DNA from: Nonomuraea wenchangensis | GTDB taxonomy: Bacteria; Actinomycetota; Actinomycetes; Streptosporangiales; Streptosporangiaceae | Direction: 5' to 3' | DNA: 64,000 bases | Assembly (NCBI RefSeq): GCF_900111685.1 | Contig: NZ_FOHX01000001.1 | Location: forward strand, 1 to 64,000 | Shown here: positions 41,891 to 50,148 of the stretch, piece after piece | Layout of the letters: each line of letters opens with the position of its first letter | How positions within the stretch are numbered: position 1 is the stretch's first letter | Position numbers and translations under genes: made by a program | The notes under the pieces: generated by a model | Told to the model about the DNA's origin: nothing | Database searches by the model: none | Seen by the model: only the letters and a program-made list of their open reading frames with translations

Positions 41891-42466
41891 ATGGGGCGAT
41901 GGGAGCCGAACGCGCGCGGCCGGCTTGAGGAGGCCGCACTGGAGCTGTACGGCGAGCGCGGCTACGAGCAGACGACGGTGGCGGAGATCGCCAGGCGCGC
42001 CGGGCTCACCGAGCGCACGTTCTTCCGGCACTTCGCCGACAAGCGCGAGGTGCTGTTCGGCGGCGGGACGCTGCTGGAGGAGCGCCTGACGGCGGCCGTC
42101 GCCGCCGCGCCCGACTCGGCCGGGCCGCTGGAGGCGGTCGCGGCGGCACTCGACGCCGTCGGGCCGCTGTTCCAGGAGCGCCACGAGCGCTCCCGCAGGC
42201 GTCAGGCGATCATCCTCGCCCACGCCGAGCTGCGGGAGCGCGAGCTGATCAAGCTGGCCACGCTCGCCAGGGCACTCGCCGGCGCCCTGCGCGAGCGCGG
42301 GGTCGGCGAGCCGGCCGCGAGCCTCGCCGCCGAGGCGGGCATCGCGGTCTTCAAGATCGCCTTTGAACGCTGGACGGACGAGCCCGGCGAGGCGGACCTG
42401 CGGCAGGCGATGCGGGAGGCGTTCGCCGAGCTGAGGGCCGTGACGGCGGGCACGCCGGCCCCGTGA
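41891..42466 (+). CDS. TetR-family regulator of the SDR gene
   Basis: 191 residues. N-terminal TetR HTH: LYGERGYEQTTVAEIARRAGLTERTFFRHFADKRE spans about residues 16-50 in two pieces. The C-terminal ligand domain is variable. ATG 41891 lies 6 bases after TATGAT, a leaderless promoter; a longer frame from 41858 runs through operator 1 and is unlikely. It probably represses itself and the divergent SDR gene; the ligand is unknown. Confidence 0.88.
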   Translation: MGRWEPNARGRLEEAALELYGERGYEQTTVAEIARRAGLTERTFFRHFADKREVLFGGGTLLEERLTAAVAAAPDSAGPLEAVAAALDAVGPLFQERHERSRRRQAIILAHAELRERELIKLATLARALAGALRERGVGEPAASLAAEAGIAVFKIAFERWTDEPGEADLRQAMREAFAELRAVTAGTPAP

Positions 42467-42473
42467 ACGCGAG

Positions 42474-42506
42474 CGCCACCCGCCCGGAGCTCCCGGACGG
42501 GTGGCG
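42474..42506. terminator. Bidirectional terminator
   Basis: CGCCACCCG, 15 bases that can themselves pair, CGGGTGGCG: a perfect 9-bp stem between the convergent TetR and pectate-lyase genes. Confidence 0.65.
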
Positions 42507-42521
42507 GGGAGAAGGGCCGCG

Positions 42522-44240
42522 CTAGAACGTGACCGGGACGCCGCCGAAGCTCACGACGAGCCGGCCGTCCGAGGCGAAGGACCAGCTCAGCGCGCCGCTG
42601 TAGGACGAGCAGCGCGAGCCGTTGGAGCCGCTCCAGAACTGGTTGGAGCTGTCGGAGTTACCGACGATCTTGTCGTTGCTCCCGCTGCCGCTGCGGCAGG
42701 AGGTGTTGCCCCGGAAGACCGAGGTGCCGCCGTCGAAGGAGAAGTTCCGCTCGGTGTTGTCGATGCTCACGTTGTCGGAGATCGTCATGGTGCCGAGGTT
42801 GCGGTTGTAGGTGAAGCCGTGCTTGCCGTTGCGGTAGGCGATGTTGCGGCGGATGACGTGGTTGACGGAGATGTCCTCGCCGCCGAGCTTGAAGCCGTTG
42901 CGGTCGCCGTTGCCGGCCTGGCCGCCGTTGCTCAGGGTGCCGTTGTTGTAGGCCAGGGAGTCCTCGATCGTCACCACGCCGATGGGGCCGGTGTCGGTCT
43001 TGGTGTAGAGGTCCCAGCCGTCGTCGATGTTGTTGCGGGACACCGCGTAGCGGAAGACGTTGCCGGAGCCCACCGTCAGCTTGGCGGCGAAGCCGTCGGC
43101 GTCCTCGCCGTCGGAGTCGGCGTTGTCGTGCGACAGGACGCTGAGCATGAGGTTGTTGGCCGGCCACTGGCTCTGCGGGGTGTCGGAGGCGATCCGCGAG
43201 AGCTGCAGGCCGGTGTCGCGGTTGTAGCGCGTCGTGGTGCGCTCGATGATGTTGTTGCTGCCGCCGACGAAGATGCCGTTGTCACCGGCCCGCTCGACGA
43301 CGATGCCGTAGACGTGCCAGTACGACCCGTTCACCGCGAGCCCGCGGTTGGCCGGGTCCTCGCTCTGGGCCGAGAAGTTCAGCACCGGGGTCTCGCCCGG
43401 GTAGGCCGACAGCTTCTTGCGGGCGCTGGAGGTGCCGTTGTTGCCCGCGGCGATGGTGACGGTCTGGGCGTAGGAGTAGGTGCCGCCCCGCAGGTAGATC
43501 GTGCCACCGGCGGCGACGCGGGTGATCGCCGAGGTGAGCGTCGTCGGGTCGGACTGCGTGCCGGTGGCGCTGTCGCGGCCGCTCGGCGAGACGTACAGGG
43601 TGCCGCTCGCCGGCGGGGGCGTGGTGGTCGGGGTGCTGGTGGGAGTGGACGTGGGGGTGGACGTGGGCGTCGGGCCGCCGCCCGCGGGGCTGAGCGTCCA
43701 CTGCTTGGTGGAGACGGAGTCGCAGGAGTTCTGCTGGAGCAGAGCGCCGGAGGAGGTGGCGTTGTCCTTGACGTTGAGGCACTTGCCGCCGTTGGCGTTG
43801 ACCACGCGGTAGTTCGCGCCGGAGGCGGTGAGCTGCCAGGTCTGGGAGGTGGCGCCGGTGCAGCTCTCCTGCTGGACGGGCTTGCCCGCGCTGGTGGAGG
43901 CGTCGCGTACGCCGACGCACTTGCCGCTGTGCCGGGCGGTGAGCCGGTAGGCGGAGCCGCTGGCGGTGAGGGTGAAGACCTGTCCGGCGGCGCCGGTGCA
44001 CGAGGTCTGGCTGAGCTGGACGCCGTCTCCCGTGGCGGCGCCCGGGACGGTGGCGCACAGGCCGCTGCCCGCGTTGACGAGGGTGTAGGCGCCGTCGGCG
44101 GGGGCGGCCGAGGCGGGGGTGCCGAGCACGGCCACCAGGCCGCCCGCGGCGAGGACGCCGGCGGCCAGCACGACGGCCGCCCTGCGTCCCGAGAGTTGGA
44201 TGTTGCGCACGTCCGGCTCCGTTCGGTCGGTTCGAGGCAT
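42522..44240 (-). CDS. Secreted pectate lyase (PL9-like) with ricin-type lectin domain
   Basis: 572 residues. A signal peptide (AAVVLAAGVLAAGGLVAVLG, cleavage after ASA) leads to a CBM13/ricin-B domain (about 48-187) with three repeats containing Q-x-W-like motifs (QVFTL, QTWQL, KQWTL). A Pro/Thr linker follows, then a right-handed beta-helix (about 215-530) with the PL9 pattern DADGFAAKLTVGSGNVF and NIDDGWDLYTK. It degrades plant pectin outside the cell. ATG 44240 is listed; GTG 44210 has a better ribosome site (GGAG). LacI-type operators lie upstream. Confidence 0.85.
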   Translation of the reverse strand: MPRTDRTEPDVRNIQLSGRRAAVVLAAGVLAAGGLVAVLGTPASAAPADGAYTLVNAGSGLCATVPGAATGDGVQLSQTSCTGAAGQVFTLTASGSAYRLTARHSGKCVGVRDASTSAGKPVQQESCTGATSQTWQLTASGANYRVVNANGGKCLNVKDNATSSGALLQQNSCDSVSTKQWTLSPAGGGPTPTSTPTSTPTSTPTTTPPPASGTLYVSPSGRDSATGTQSDPTTLTSAITRVAAGGTIYLRGGTYSYAQTVTIAAGNNGTSSARKKLSAYPGETPVLNFSAQSEDPANRGLAVNGSYWHVYGIVVERAGDNGIFVGGSNNIIERTTTRYNRDTGLQLSRIASDTPQSQWPANNLMLSVLSHDNADSDGEDADGFAAKLTVGSGNVFRYAVSRNNIDDGWDLYTKTDTGPIGVVTIEDSLAYNNGTLSNGGQAGNGDRNGFKLGGEDISVNHVIRRNIAYRNGKHGFTYNRNLGTMTISDNVSIDNTERNFSFDGGTSVFRGNTSCRSGSGSNDKIVGNSDSSNQFWSGSNGSRCSSYSGALSWSFASDGRLVVSFGGVPVTF

Positions 44241-44269
44241 GGCGCTGCAGAGCTCTCAAGGGGAAGTAC

Positions 44270-44279
44270 CAACCGGTTG
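44270..44279. promoter_or_regulatory. LacI-type operator, pectate-lyase promoter
   Basis: CAACCGGTTG, a perfect palindrome with the central CG typical of LacI-family sites. It lies about 6 bases downstream of a weak promoter on the minus strand (TTGACG at 44308-44313, 17-base spacer, CACTGT at 44285-44290), so a repressor here would block initiation. A related CAACCGATTG lies at 44378-44387. Confidence 0.5.
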
Positions 44280-44377
44280 CAGTCACAGTGACGTTACCTG
44301 GCGGAAACGTCAATACATCCAGGTAAAACTGCAAACGACGCTGGGCGTTCTGGCTGGCTGCGCGGAGATTTCTGCAA

Positions 44378-44387
44378 CAACCGATTG
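44378..44387. promoter_or_regulatory. Second LacI-like half-matched operator
   Basis: CAACCGATTG differs by one base from the operator at 44270 and is flanked by TGCAA/TTGCA arms. Two sites about 108 bases apart would allow looping by a tetrameric LacI-type repressor. No lacI gene lies in this window. Confidence 0.35.
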
Positions 44388-44460
44388 CAAGAATCCTGCA
44401 ATCGGGGCCGATTTCGACAGGCGGGCGCGGGCGCAAGGAAAGCCGGGTGGGCATGAGAAA

Positions 44461-44485
44461 GCCGGGCGGGCAGTGCCCGCCCGGC
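44461..44485 (-). terminator. Terminator hairpin of the VOC transcript
   Basis: GCCGGGCGGGC, loop AGT, GCCCGCCCGGC: an 11-bp perfect GC stem 22 bases beyond the VOC stop on the minus strand. Confidence 0.7.
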
Positions 44486-44507
44486 CTCGTGGGCAGACCG
44501 AAGGCCG

Positions 44508-44897
44508 TCAGTCCTCCCAGCGCTGGGCGTTGCCGTCGTGGAGGGCGCCGGGCGGCTCCGGGACGACGCAGAACCGCAACCCGGCCGGGTCCTCCATGAT
44601 CCACCAGCGGCCGTCAAGCTGCCGGACGCGCTTGGCGCCCAGACGCTCCAGCCGGGCCGTCTCGGCCTCGACGTCGTCGGTGTGGAAGTCGAGGTGCACC
44701 CGCGCCGGCCCCTCGTCCAGGCGCTGGAGCAGCAGCCCGAAGTCGCCGTCGCCCAGCATGGCGCCGTGGAACTCGGGGAAGGAGGGAAAGTTCTCCAGCG
44801 CGGCCCCGGTCGCGGCCTGCCAGAAGGCGAGCTCGTCGGCGTGGTGGCGTTCCTCGACGTCGATCACGATGCGGCAGAGCTTGCTGTAGTGCGGCAC
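44508..44897 (-). CDS. VOC-family (glyoxalase-like) protein
   Basis: 129 residues, two beta-alpha-beta-beta-beta modules of a vicinal-oxygen-chelate fold: LCRIVIDVEERHHADELAFW, then LLLQRLDEGPARVHLDFHTDDVEAE and WIMEDPAGLRFCVVPEP. The pattern (VHLDFHTDDVEAE) is that of the uncharacterised glyoxalase_6 group. Metal ligands are not all evident. GTG 44897 is preceded by AAAGAGGA; the larger frame is a shadow. Probably the second gene after the glycosyltransferase (62-base gap). Confidence 0.85.
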   Translation of the reverse strand: MPHYSKLCRIVIDVEERHHADELAFWQAATGAALENFPSFPEFHGAMLGDGDFGLLLQRLDEGPARVHLDFHTDDVEAETARLERLGAKRVRQLDGRWWIMEDPAGLRFCVVPEPPGALHDGNAQRWED

Positions 44898-44959
44898 GTC
44901 GTCCTCTTTCTGATCAGATTCGGCGATCAACCGGACCGTACAGGGAGGCGGACGCGGCC

Positions 44960-46246
44960 TCACGCGCCGCGGCCGGCCTCCGCCGCCTCGGCGTAGACGG
45001 CGAGGGTGGCCTCGGCCGTACGGTCCCAGCTGAACCGCGCCCGTACGTGCGCCGCGCCCCGCTCCCCCAGCCGCCCGGCGGCCTCCGGTTCGCCGAGGCA
45101 CCACAGGAGGGCGCCGGCCAGCTCGTCCGGCGAGTCGCGGACGCAGCGCAGCGCCCCGTCGCCGACGACGTCGGGCGAGAACCCCGGCCCGACCACGACG
45201 GGACGGCCGAGCGCCATCGCCTCGACCGCGACCAGCCCGAACGGCTCGTACGTCGAGGGGAACACGCACACGTCGGCGGCGAGGAAGCAGCCGAACACCT
45301 CCTCCTGCGGCAGGAAGCGGTGGCTGGCCGTGACCCGCCCGGCGACGCCGGTCCGCTCGATGAGCCGGGCCACCACGGCGTCGTCGCCGCCGCTGCGCGG
45401 CGGTCGCCCGCCGACGAGCAGGACACGCACGTCGTCGTACGTCTCGGCGACGCGCGGCACGGCCCGGACGAGCGTGCCGACGCCCTTGTGCGGCGACAGC
45501 CGCCCGGCGAACACGACGAGCCGCCCCTTCCCGCCGGGCAGGTGCCGTGCCCGCACCTCGGCCCGCAGCCGCTCGCGCTCCGGCCGGGGCAGCGCGGCCA
45601 GCCGCAGCAGGGCGGGCTCCTCGAAGCCGTGCGGCACGACCCGCAGCCGGGCCGCGGGCCAGCCCCGGGCCAGCAGCTCGGCGCGTACGCCGGCGCTCGG
45701 CACGACGACCAGGCGGGCCAGCCTGGCCATCGCCGTCTCCAGCGCGTCCAGGACGGCGGTGAACGGGGAGCGGCGGGCGCCGGGGGCGTCGTTCAGCTCG
45801 CGGGTGTGGACGTGGAACACCACGGGCAGGCGGCCGAGCAGCGCGCACAGGATGCCCGCCGGGCAGCCCATCCAGTCGTGCACGGCGACCACGGGCCCGT
45901 CCGGGCCGCGCCGCGCCCAGGGCGGCTCAGCGCGCAGGACGCGGGCGGCGACGCGCAGGTTGTAGCCGAGGATCCCGGCGAACCTGGCCGCCCTGCGCAG
46001 CCGCGCGGGCAGCCGGGAGCGCCCGGCGGGGCCCCAGCCCATGACCGTCACCCGGCGGAGCAGGACCTCGTCCAGGCGTTCCGTGCGCGGCGCGCGCCCG
46101 CGCCCGGCGGCGCCGTGGACGACGACCGGCGTGCCGCGCCCGCGCAGCGCCGCGATCAGCCGCTCGGCGTAGCGGCCGAGCCCGCCGACGATGTCGGGCG
46201 GCACCTCGGCGCAGACGACGTGGACGCGGCCGGGACGGTCGCTCAT
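44960..46246 (-). CDS. GT4-family glycosyltransferase
   Basis: 428 residues. GT-B fold with an N-terminal acceptor domain (VHVVCAEVPPDIVGGLGRYAERL) and a C-terminal nucleotide-sugar domain: VFAGRLSPHKGVGTLV, then the E-x7-E motif in FPSTYEPFGLVAVEAMA. It is similar to glycogen-synthase-like or mannosyltransferases; the HTREL and GGLG elements recall GT4/GT5 starch and trehalose enzymes. Acceptor unknown. ATG 46246 has GAGG 7 bases upstream. Confidence 0.85.
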   Translation of the reverse strand: MSDRPGRVHVVCAEVPPDIVGGLGRYAERLIAALRGRGTPVVVHGAAGRGRAPRTERLDEVLLRRVTVMGWGPAGRSRLPARLRRAARFAGILGYNLRVAARVLRAEPPWARRGPDGPVVAVHDWMGCPAGILCALLGRLPVVFHVHTRELNDAPGARRSPFTAVLDALETAMARLARLVVVPSAGVRAELLARGWPAARLRVVPHGFEEPALLRLAALPRPERERLRAEVRARHLPGGKGRLVVFAGRLSPHKGVGTLVRAVPRVAETYDDVRVLLVGGRPPRSGGDDAVVARLIERTGVAGRVTASHRFLPQEEVFGCFLAADVCVFPSTYEPFGLVAVEAMALGRPVVVGPGFSPDVVGDGALRCVRDSPDELAGALLWCLGEPEAAGRLGERGAAHVRARFSWDRTAEATLAVYAEAAEAGRGA

Positions 46247-46399
46247 CGTGCGCCTCGCAGGTGGGCATGGGGTGTCCGCCGACCGGGCGTAAGGGGCCCG
46301 GCCGATCGAGCGGATCGTAGCCGAGAGCGGCGGCTTTCGCCATGACCCTCGGGCCACTTCTCCGCCACCTGGAGTGCCCTCTCATGTACCACACGGGCT

Positions 46400-46475
46400 G
46401 ATTCGGAAAGTGACGGCACTGTTACAGACTGTGACGGTGCCGGACGGCAAACGCTGTCCCGGCACCGGACACGAG
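46400..46475 (+). promoter_or_regulatory. Promoter region of the inhibitor gene
   Basis: The gap carries a direct repeat GTGACGG (about 46403 and 46429) around a TTACAGACT stretch that could be a -10 box, and GTGCCGG/CCGGCAC arms nearer the gene. No regulator can be named. The rest of 46247-46483 shows nothing further. Confidence 0.25.
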
Positions 46476-46483
46476 GAGACACC

Positions 46484-46837
46484 ATGAGGACGACCCACGT
46501 CACCCGCATCGCCGCCGCCTCCGCCGCCACACTCGCCGCGCTGGCCGTCCTGGCCGCCCCGGCCGCCGCGGCCCGCGCCGGGGACATCTGCCTCTACACC
46601 GGCCGCAACTTCAGCGGTGCGCACTGGTGCTGGAACCCGGGCAACGGATACGTGGACGTGCCGCCCGCCCTGCACGACAACGTCGGCTCCTTTCGCGCGC
46701 AGGCGAACGGCTGCTTCATCAACTGGATCACGGTCCCCACCAGGAAGGAGACCCGCGTCGTCCGTAACGGCGACTACCGCACCGTCTACGACAACGACTT
46801 CGGCGCCAAGATCGACGCCGTGGCGCCGCAGTGCTGA
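46484..46837 (+). CDS. Secreted peptidase inhibitor, family I36 (SMPI-like)
   Basis: 117 residues with a signal peptide (IAAASAATLAALAVLAAPAAAARA). The mature roughly 85 residues form a gamma-crystallin-like domain: ICLYTGRNFSGAHWCWNPGNG, DNVGSF, and NGCFINW, with four Cys as in Streptomyces metalloproteinase inhibitor. It probably blocks extracellular metallopeptidases, its own or those of competitors. GAGGAG lies 7 bases before ATG 46484. It stands alone. Confidence 0.85.
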   Translation: MRTTHVTRIAAASAATLAALAVLAAPAAAARAGDICLYTGRNFSGAHWCWNPGNGYVDVPPALHDNVGSFRAQANGCFINWITVPTRKETRVVRNGDYRTVYDNDFGAKIDAVAPQC

Positions 46838-46924
46838 CCCGGCGGGTCCAGGGCTCGTTCCCGACCTCCTGATCGCCTCCCTGAGCGCATGGGCGGGGCC
46901 AGGCTGGGTACTGGCCCCGCCACC

Positions 46925-48622
46925 ATGGCGGCGGGACCGGGCGAAGGGCGGGTGGCAGTGGGCCTGACGGTGGCGTTGAGGCATCGGTTCGGGCGGCGCG
47001 GCCGGCGGCTGCGGGCCGCGGCGCGGCGGCGGTTCGGGTGGGAGCGGCTGCGGCCGGGCCAGCAGGAGGCGATGGAGCACCTGCTCGCCGGGCGGGACGT
47101 GCTGCTCGTCATGCCGACGGGGGCCGGCAAGTCGGCCGTCTACCAGCTCCCCGCGCAGCTCCTCGACGGGCCGACGGTCGTCGTCTCGCCGCTCATCGCG
47201 CTCCAGCGCGACCAGGTGGCGGGCCTGCTGAAGGCGGACGCGGGCGGCGCGGTCGCGGTCAACTCGACCACGTCCGTGGACAGCGGGCTGGAGCAGGTGA
47301 CGGCGGGCGCGGCGGAGTTCGTGTTCCTGTCGCCGGAGCAGCTCGCCAAGGCGGACGTGGTGGAGCGGCTGGCGCGGGCCAGGCCGTCGCTGATCGCCAT
47401 CGACGAGGCGCACTGCGTCGCGGCCTGGGGCCACGACTTCCGGCCCGACTACCAGCGGCTCGGCAGGGTCATCGCCCGGCTGGGGCATCCGCCGGTGGTG
47501 GCGATGACGGCCACGGCCGCGCCGAACGTCCGCGAGGAGATCGTCCGCGCGCTCGGCCTGGCCGACCCGGTGGAGATCGTCCGGGGCTTCGACCGGCCGA
47601 ACATCACGCTGGAGGTCCGCCGGTTCGTCCGCGAGGAGGACAAGAGCAAGGCGCTGGTCGAGCACGCCGCCGGGCAGGACGGCCTCGGCCTGTTCTACGT
47701 CGCCACCCGCAAGGACACCGAGCGGTACGCCGCCGCGCTGGCCGAGCGGGGGCGGCGGGCGGAGGCGTACCACGGCGGGCTGCGGGCCGCGGAGCGGACC
47801 CGCGTCCAGGAGCTGTTCGCGGCCGGGGACCTGGACGTGGTGGTGGCGACGTCGGCGTTCGGGATGGGCATCGACCGGCCGGACGTCCGTTACGTGCTGC
47901 ACGCCGCGCCGCCCGAGTCCCCTGACGCCTACTACCAGGAGATCGGCCGCGCGGGGCGGGACGGCGCGCCCGCCTCGGCGGTGCTGTTCTACCGGCCGGA
48001 GGACCTCGGCCTGCGCCGCTTCTTCACCGGCGGCCGGGCCGACGCCGGGACGCTGCTCCGGGTGGCGGCCCTCGCCCGCGAGCACGCGGGGGCGGTGCCC
48101 GCGCGGGAGCTGGCCGGGCTGCTGGAGCTGAGCGCGTCCCAGCTCACCCGGCTGGTCAACCTGCTGGAGCGGGCGGGGGCGCTCGCCGTGACCGACACCG
48201 GCGACTTACGGTACGCCGATCCCGGGATGGCGCCCGAGGAGGCCGCCGAGCGGGCGGCGGCGCTCGACGAGGCCCGGCACCACCTGGACCGGTCGCGGGT
48301 CGACATGATGCGCGGTTACGCGGAGACCACGGGGTGCCGCCGCCGTTTCCTGCTGGCGTACTTCGGGGAGCCGTACGCGGCCGGGGCGTGCGGCTCGTGC
48401 GACACCTGCCGCGACGGCGGGGCGCCGGAGCCGGCGCCCGCGACGGACGAGGGGCCGTTCCCCGTGGGGGCGAAGGTGACACACAAGACGTGGGGCCAGG
48501 GGACGGTGATGGGCCGCGAGCCCGACCGGATCACGGTGCTGTTCGACTCGGTCGGCTACAAGACGCTGGCGCTGAGCGCGGTCGATCACGTGCTGACGCC
48601 CGGCGGCGACGGGCCCGGCTAG
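46925..48622 (+). CDS. recQ: RecQ-family ATP-dependent DNA helicase
   Basis: About 565 residues. Walker A MPTGAGKSAVYQLPAQ, DEAH in IDEAHCVAAWGHDFRPDY, motif III MTATAAP, motifs V-VI ATSAFGMGIDRPDVRYV and YYQEIGRAGRDG. The RecQ zinc-binding region follows (CRRRFLLAYFGE, CGSCDTC). HRDC is absent; instead the last 55 residues (VTHKTWGQGTVMGREPDRI, FDSVGYKTL) resemble the Tudor-like C-terminus of UvrD/PcrA helicases. It unwinds recombination intermediates. ATG 46925 or GTG 46952 may be the true start. Confidence 0.88.
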   Translation: MAAGPGEGRVAVGLTVALRHRFGRRGRRLRAAARRRFGWERLRPGQQEAMEHLLAGRDVLLVMPTGAGKSAVYQLPAQLLDGPTVVVSPLIALQRDQVAGLLKADAGGAVAVNSTTSVDSGLEQVTAGAAEFVFLSPEQLAKADVVERLARARPSLIAIDEAHCVAAWGHDFRPDYQRLGRVIARLGHPPVVAMTATAAPNVREEIVRALGLADPVEIVRGFDRPNITLEVRRFVREEDKSKALVEHAAGQDGLGLFYVATRKDTERYAAALAERGRRAEAYHGGLRAAERTRVQELFAAGDLDVVVATSAFGMGIDRPDVRYVLHAAPPESPDAYYQEIGRAGRDGAPASAVLFYRPEDLGLRRFFTGGRADAGTLLRVAALAREHAGAVPARELAGLLELSASQLTRLVNLLERAGALAVTDTGDLRYADPGMAPEEAAERAAALDEARHHLDRSRVDMMRGYAETTGCRRRFLLAYFGEPYAAGACGSCDTCRDGGAPEPAPATDEGPFPVGAKVTHKTWGQGTVMGREPDRITVLFDSVGYKTLALSAVDHVLTPGGDGPG

Positions 48623-48630
48623 GAGGCCGG

Positions 48631-48807
48631 TCAGGGGTCGCGCCTGCTCAGCAGCTTCGGCAGGGCCGCCAGGGTCGCGCCGCCGGCCCCGCCCGCGCCG
48701 AGCAGGGCGCCCGGCCACTGCGCGCCGGTGGCCAGGACGAGCGCACAGGTGATCGCGGCGATCACGACGGTGACGGTGAGCGTGAGCAGCTGGCGCGTGG
48801 TGAACAT
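48631..48807 (-). CDS. Small membrane protein (58 residues)
   Basis: MFTTRQLLTLTVTVVIAAIT begins a 58-residue protein with one or two TM helices (about 7-28 and 35-50) and a charged C-terminus SRRDP. AGAGGA lies 4 bases before ATG 48807. It follows the 67-residue gene by 23 bases and is probably co-transcribed. Unknown function; convergent with recQ. Confidence 0.65.
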   Translation of the reverse strand: MFTTRQLLTLTVTVVIAAITCALVLATGAQWPGALLGAGGAGGATLAALPKLLSRRDP

Positions 48808-48830
48808 GGGTCCTCTTCTCTGCGAAGCGG

Positions 48831-49034
48831 TCAGGGCCGGTCGTCGGCCCAGAAGTCGATGAGCTCCTCGGGGGTGAGGTCCCCGGGGCGGCCGGTGGGA
48901 GGGGTGCGGCCCGTCGCCAGCACCCAGGTCGTCAGCAGCGTGACCAGCAGGCGCTCGTCCGCGAGGCACGGGGCGTCGGGACGGTACGCGATGCTCGGCG
49001 GGCGCGCCGTGAGCAGCGGCACGGGCGGGGGCAT
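48831..49034 (-). CDS. Small hypothetical protein (67 residues)
   Basis: A Pro-rich start, then a helix LADERLLVTLLTTWVLATGR and an acidic end LTPEELIDFWADD. No TM helix certain. GGGAG is 10 bases upstream of ATG 49034; a longer frame begins at 49076. Codon bias fits the strand. It forms a pair with the membrane protein at 48631 and is divergent from the Sel1-like regulator at 49384. Function unknown. Confidence 0.5.
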   Translation of the reverse strand: MPPPVPLLTARPPSIAYRPDAPCLADERLLVTLLTTWVLATGRTPPTGRPGDLTPEELIDFWADDRP

Positions 49035-49187
49035 GGGCGGGGGTCTCCCAGTTGGTGGCGGTGGAACGCGCCCCACCCTGCCGGTGCGGGAAGGCGGCCG
49101 GCCACCGGTCCAAACGTGCCCGGACGGGGTCGTACGAGCCCGGAAACGGGCCGGCCCGGCCGCCCATATCCGTAATTCTCGGCACTC

Positions 49188-49215
49188 GTCCGGATTTATC
49201 CGGAATCATCCGGAC
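49188..49215. promoter_or_regulatory. Three TCCGGA motifs at 10-bp spacing
   Basis: TCCGGA occurs at 49189-49194, 49199-49204 and 49209-49214, each one helical turn apart, bounded by GTCCGGAT and ATCCGGAC. It lies in the 349-base AT-richer gap between the divergent small-protein operon and the gene at 49384 and looks like a cooperative operator. Otherwise the gap has only a T-run near 49332 and a GTGACCCGGGTGACC element (49277-49291). Confidence 0.5.
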
Positions 49216-49383
49216 GGAATAACAAAGAGAAGTGCGGAACCGCTTCTGAGACCTTTGGGACGGCGATTGATCGGCGTGACCCGGGTGACCGAACGAGATG
49301 GAATTCGTCAATCTTCGCGGATTGCGAGGATTTTTCTGGAACTATGGCGCCACTCACCCATCTCTCCGACCTCACCAGGGACG

Positions 49384-50145
49384 ATGACCGACACCTTCCG
49401 GGCGGGATCGCATTCCGCCTTCATCGCTGCGCTCATAGAGTTGCGGGAAGCGGCCGGGCAGCCGAGTTATGCCCAGATGCACCGATTGTCCCGCGTGCCG
49501 GGCACGCCCAAAGAGCTTCCGGCGAGCACGCTCCACGACATACTCACCGGCAAACGGGAGCGCCTGCCGGACTGGGAACTGGTCGCCTCCTTCGTCGCGG
49601 TCTGCCGGCGCCATGCCGCGAACACTGGCCTGCCGCCCGGCTCTCTCGGCACGCTGGAGCAGTGGCAGGTCCGCTGGCGCGCCGCCCGCAACGAGCCGGC
49701 CCGCCCGCGCGTCTCCGGCTCGTACGACCCCTACACCACACCCCCCGACGAGGCGGAGCGGCGCACCACCAGGACCGTCGCGCGCCTGGTCCGCCTGGCG
49801 GGCGACGGCGATCCCGACGCGGCGTGCCGGCTGGCCATCATCGACCTGCTGACCGGCAACCTCGCGGAGGCGCGTTACTGGATCCACGCGGCGGCCCGGC
49901 GCGGCCATCCGGACGCCCGCGCCCTCGCCGCCCATCCGCGGCCGGTCGAGCTCGCGGCCGCTCTGTCCTTCGCCTGCGGGGAGGCGTGCGAGCAGGCGGG
50001 CCCGGCCAAGCTCGACATCGCCCGGTTCTACTACCGGCTCGCCGCCGAGCGGGGCCATCCGGCCGCCGCCGAACGCCTGCGCGTGCTGCGCGCAGTCCCG
50101 TTCGGCAAACCGCTCCCCGCTCCCCCGCGGGCGGACGACGACTGA
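49384..50145 (+). CDS. HTH-like protein with Sel1/TPR-like C-terminus
   Basis: 253 residues. The N-terminal 80 residues (FIAALIELREAAGQPSYAQMHRLS, then LPASTLHDILTGKRERLPDW) match the degenerate XRE-like HTH common in actinobacterial regulators. The C-terminal part has two Sel1-like helical repeats (GDGDPDAACRLAIID...EARYWIHAAARRGHPDARALA and ARFYYRLAAERGHPAAAERL). It is probably a regulator or adaptor; target unknown. The ribosome site AGGGACG precedes ATG 49384. The large frame starting in recQ is not coding here. Confidence 0.7.
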   Translation: MTDTFRAGSHSAFIAALIELREAAGQPSYAQMHRLSRVPGTPKELPASTLHDILTGKRERLPDWELVASFVAVCRRHAANTGLPPGSLGTLEQWQVRWRAARNEPARPRVSGSYDPYTTPPDEAERRTTRTVARLVRLAGDGDPDAACRLAIIDLLTGNLAEARYWIHAAARRGHPDARALAAHPRPVELAAALSFACGEACEQAGPAKLDIARFYYRLAAERGHPAAAERLRVLRAVPFGKPLPAPPRADDD

Positions 50146-50148
50146 GAG

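Noticed and set aside
42501..44291. 596-codon plus-strand frame opposite the pectate lyase
   Set aside because: Gly/Val/Ala-rich shadow without a start signal; the minus strand encodes a clear secreted two-domain protein.
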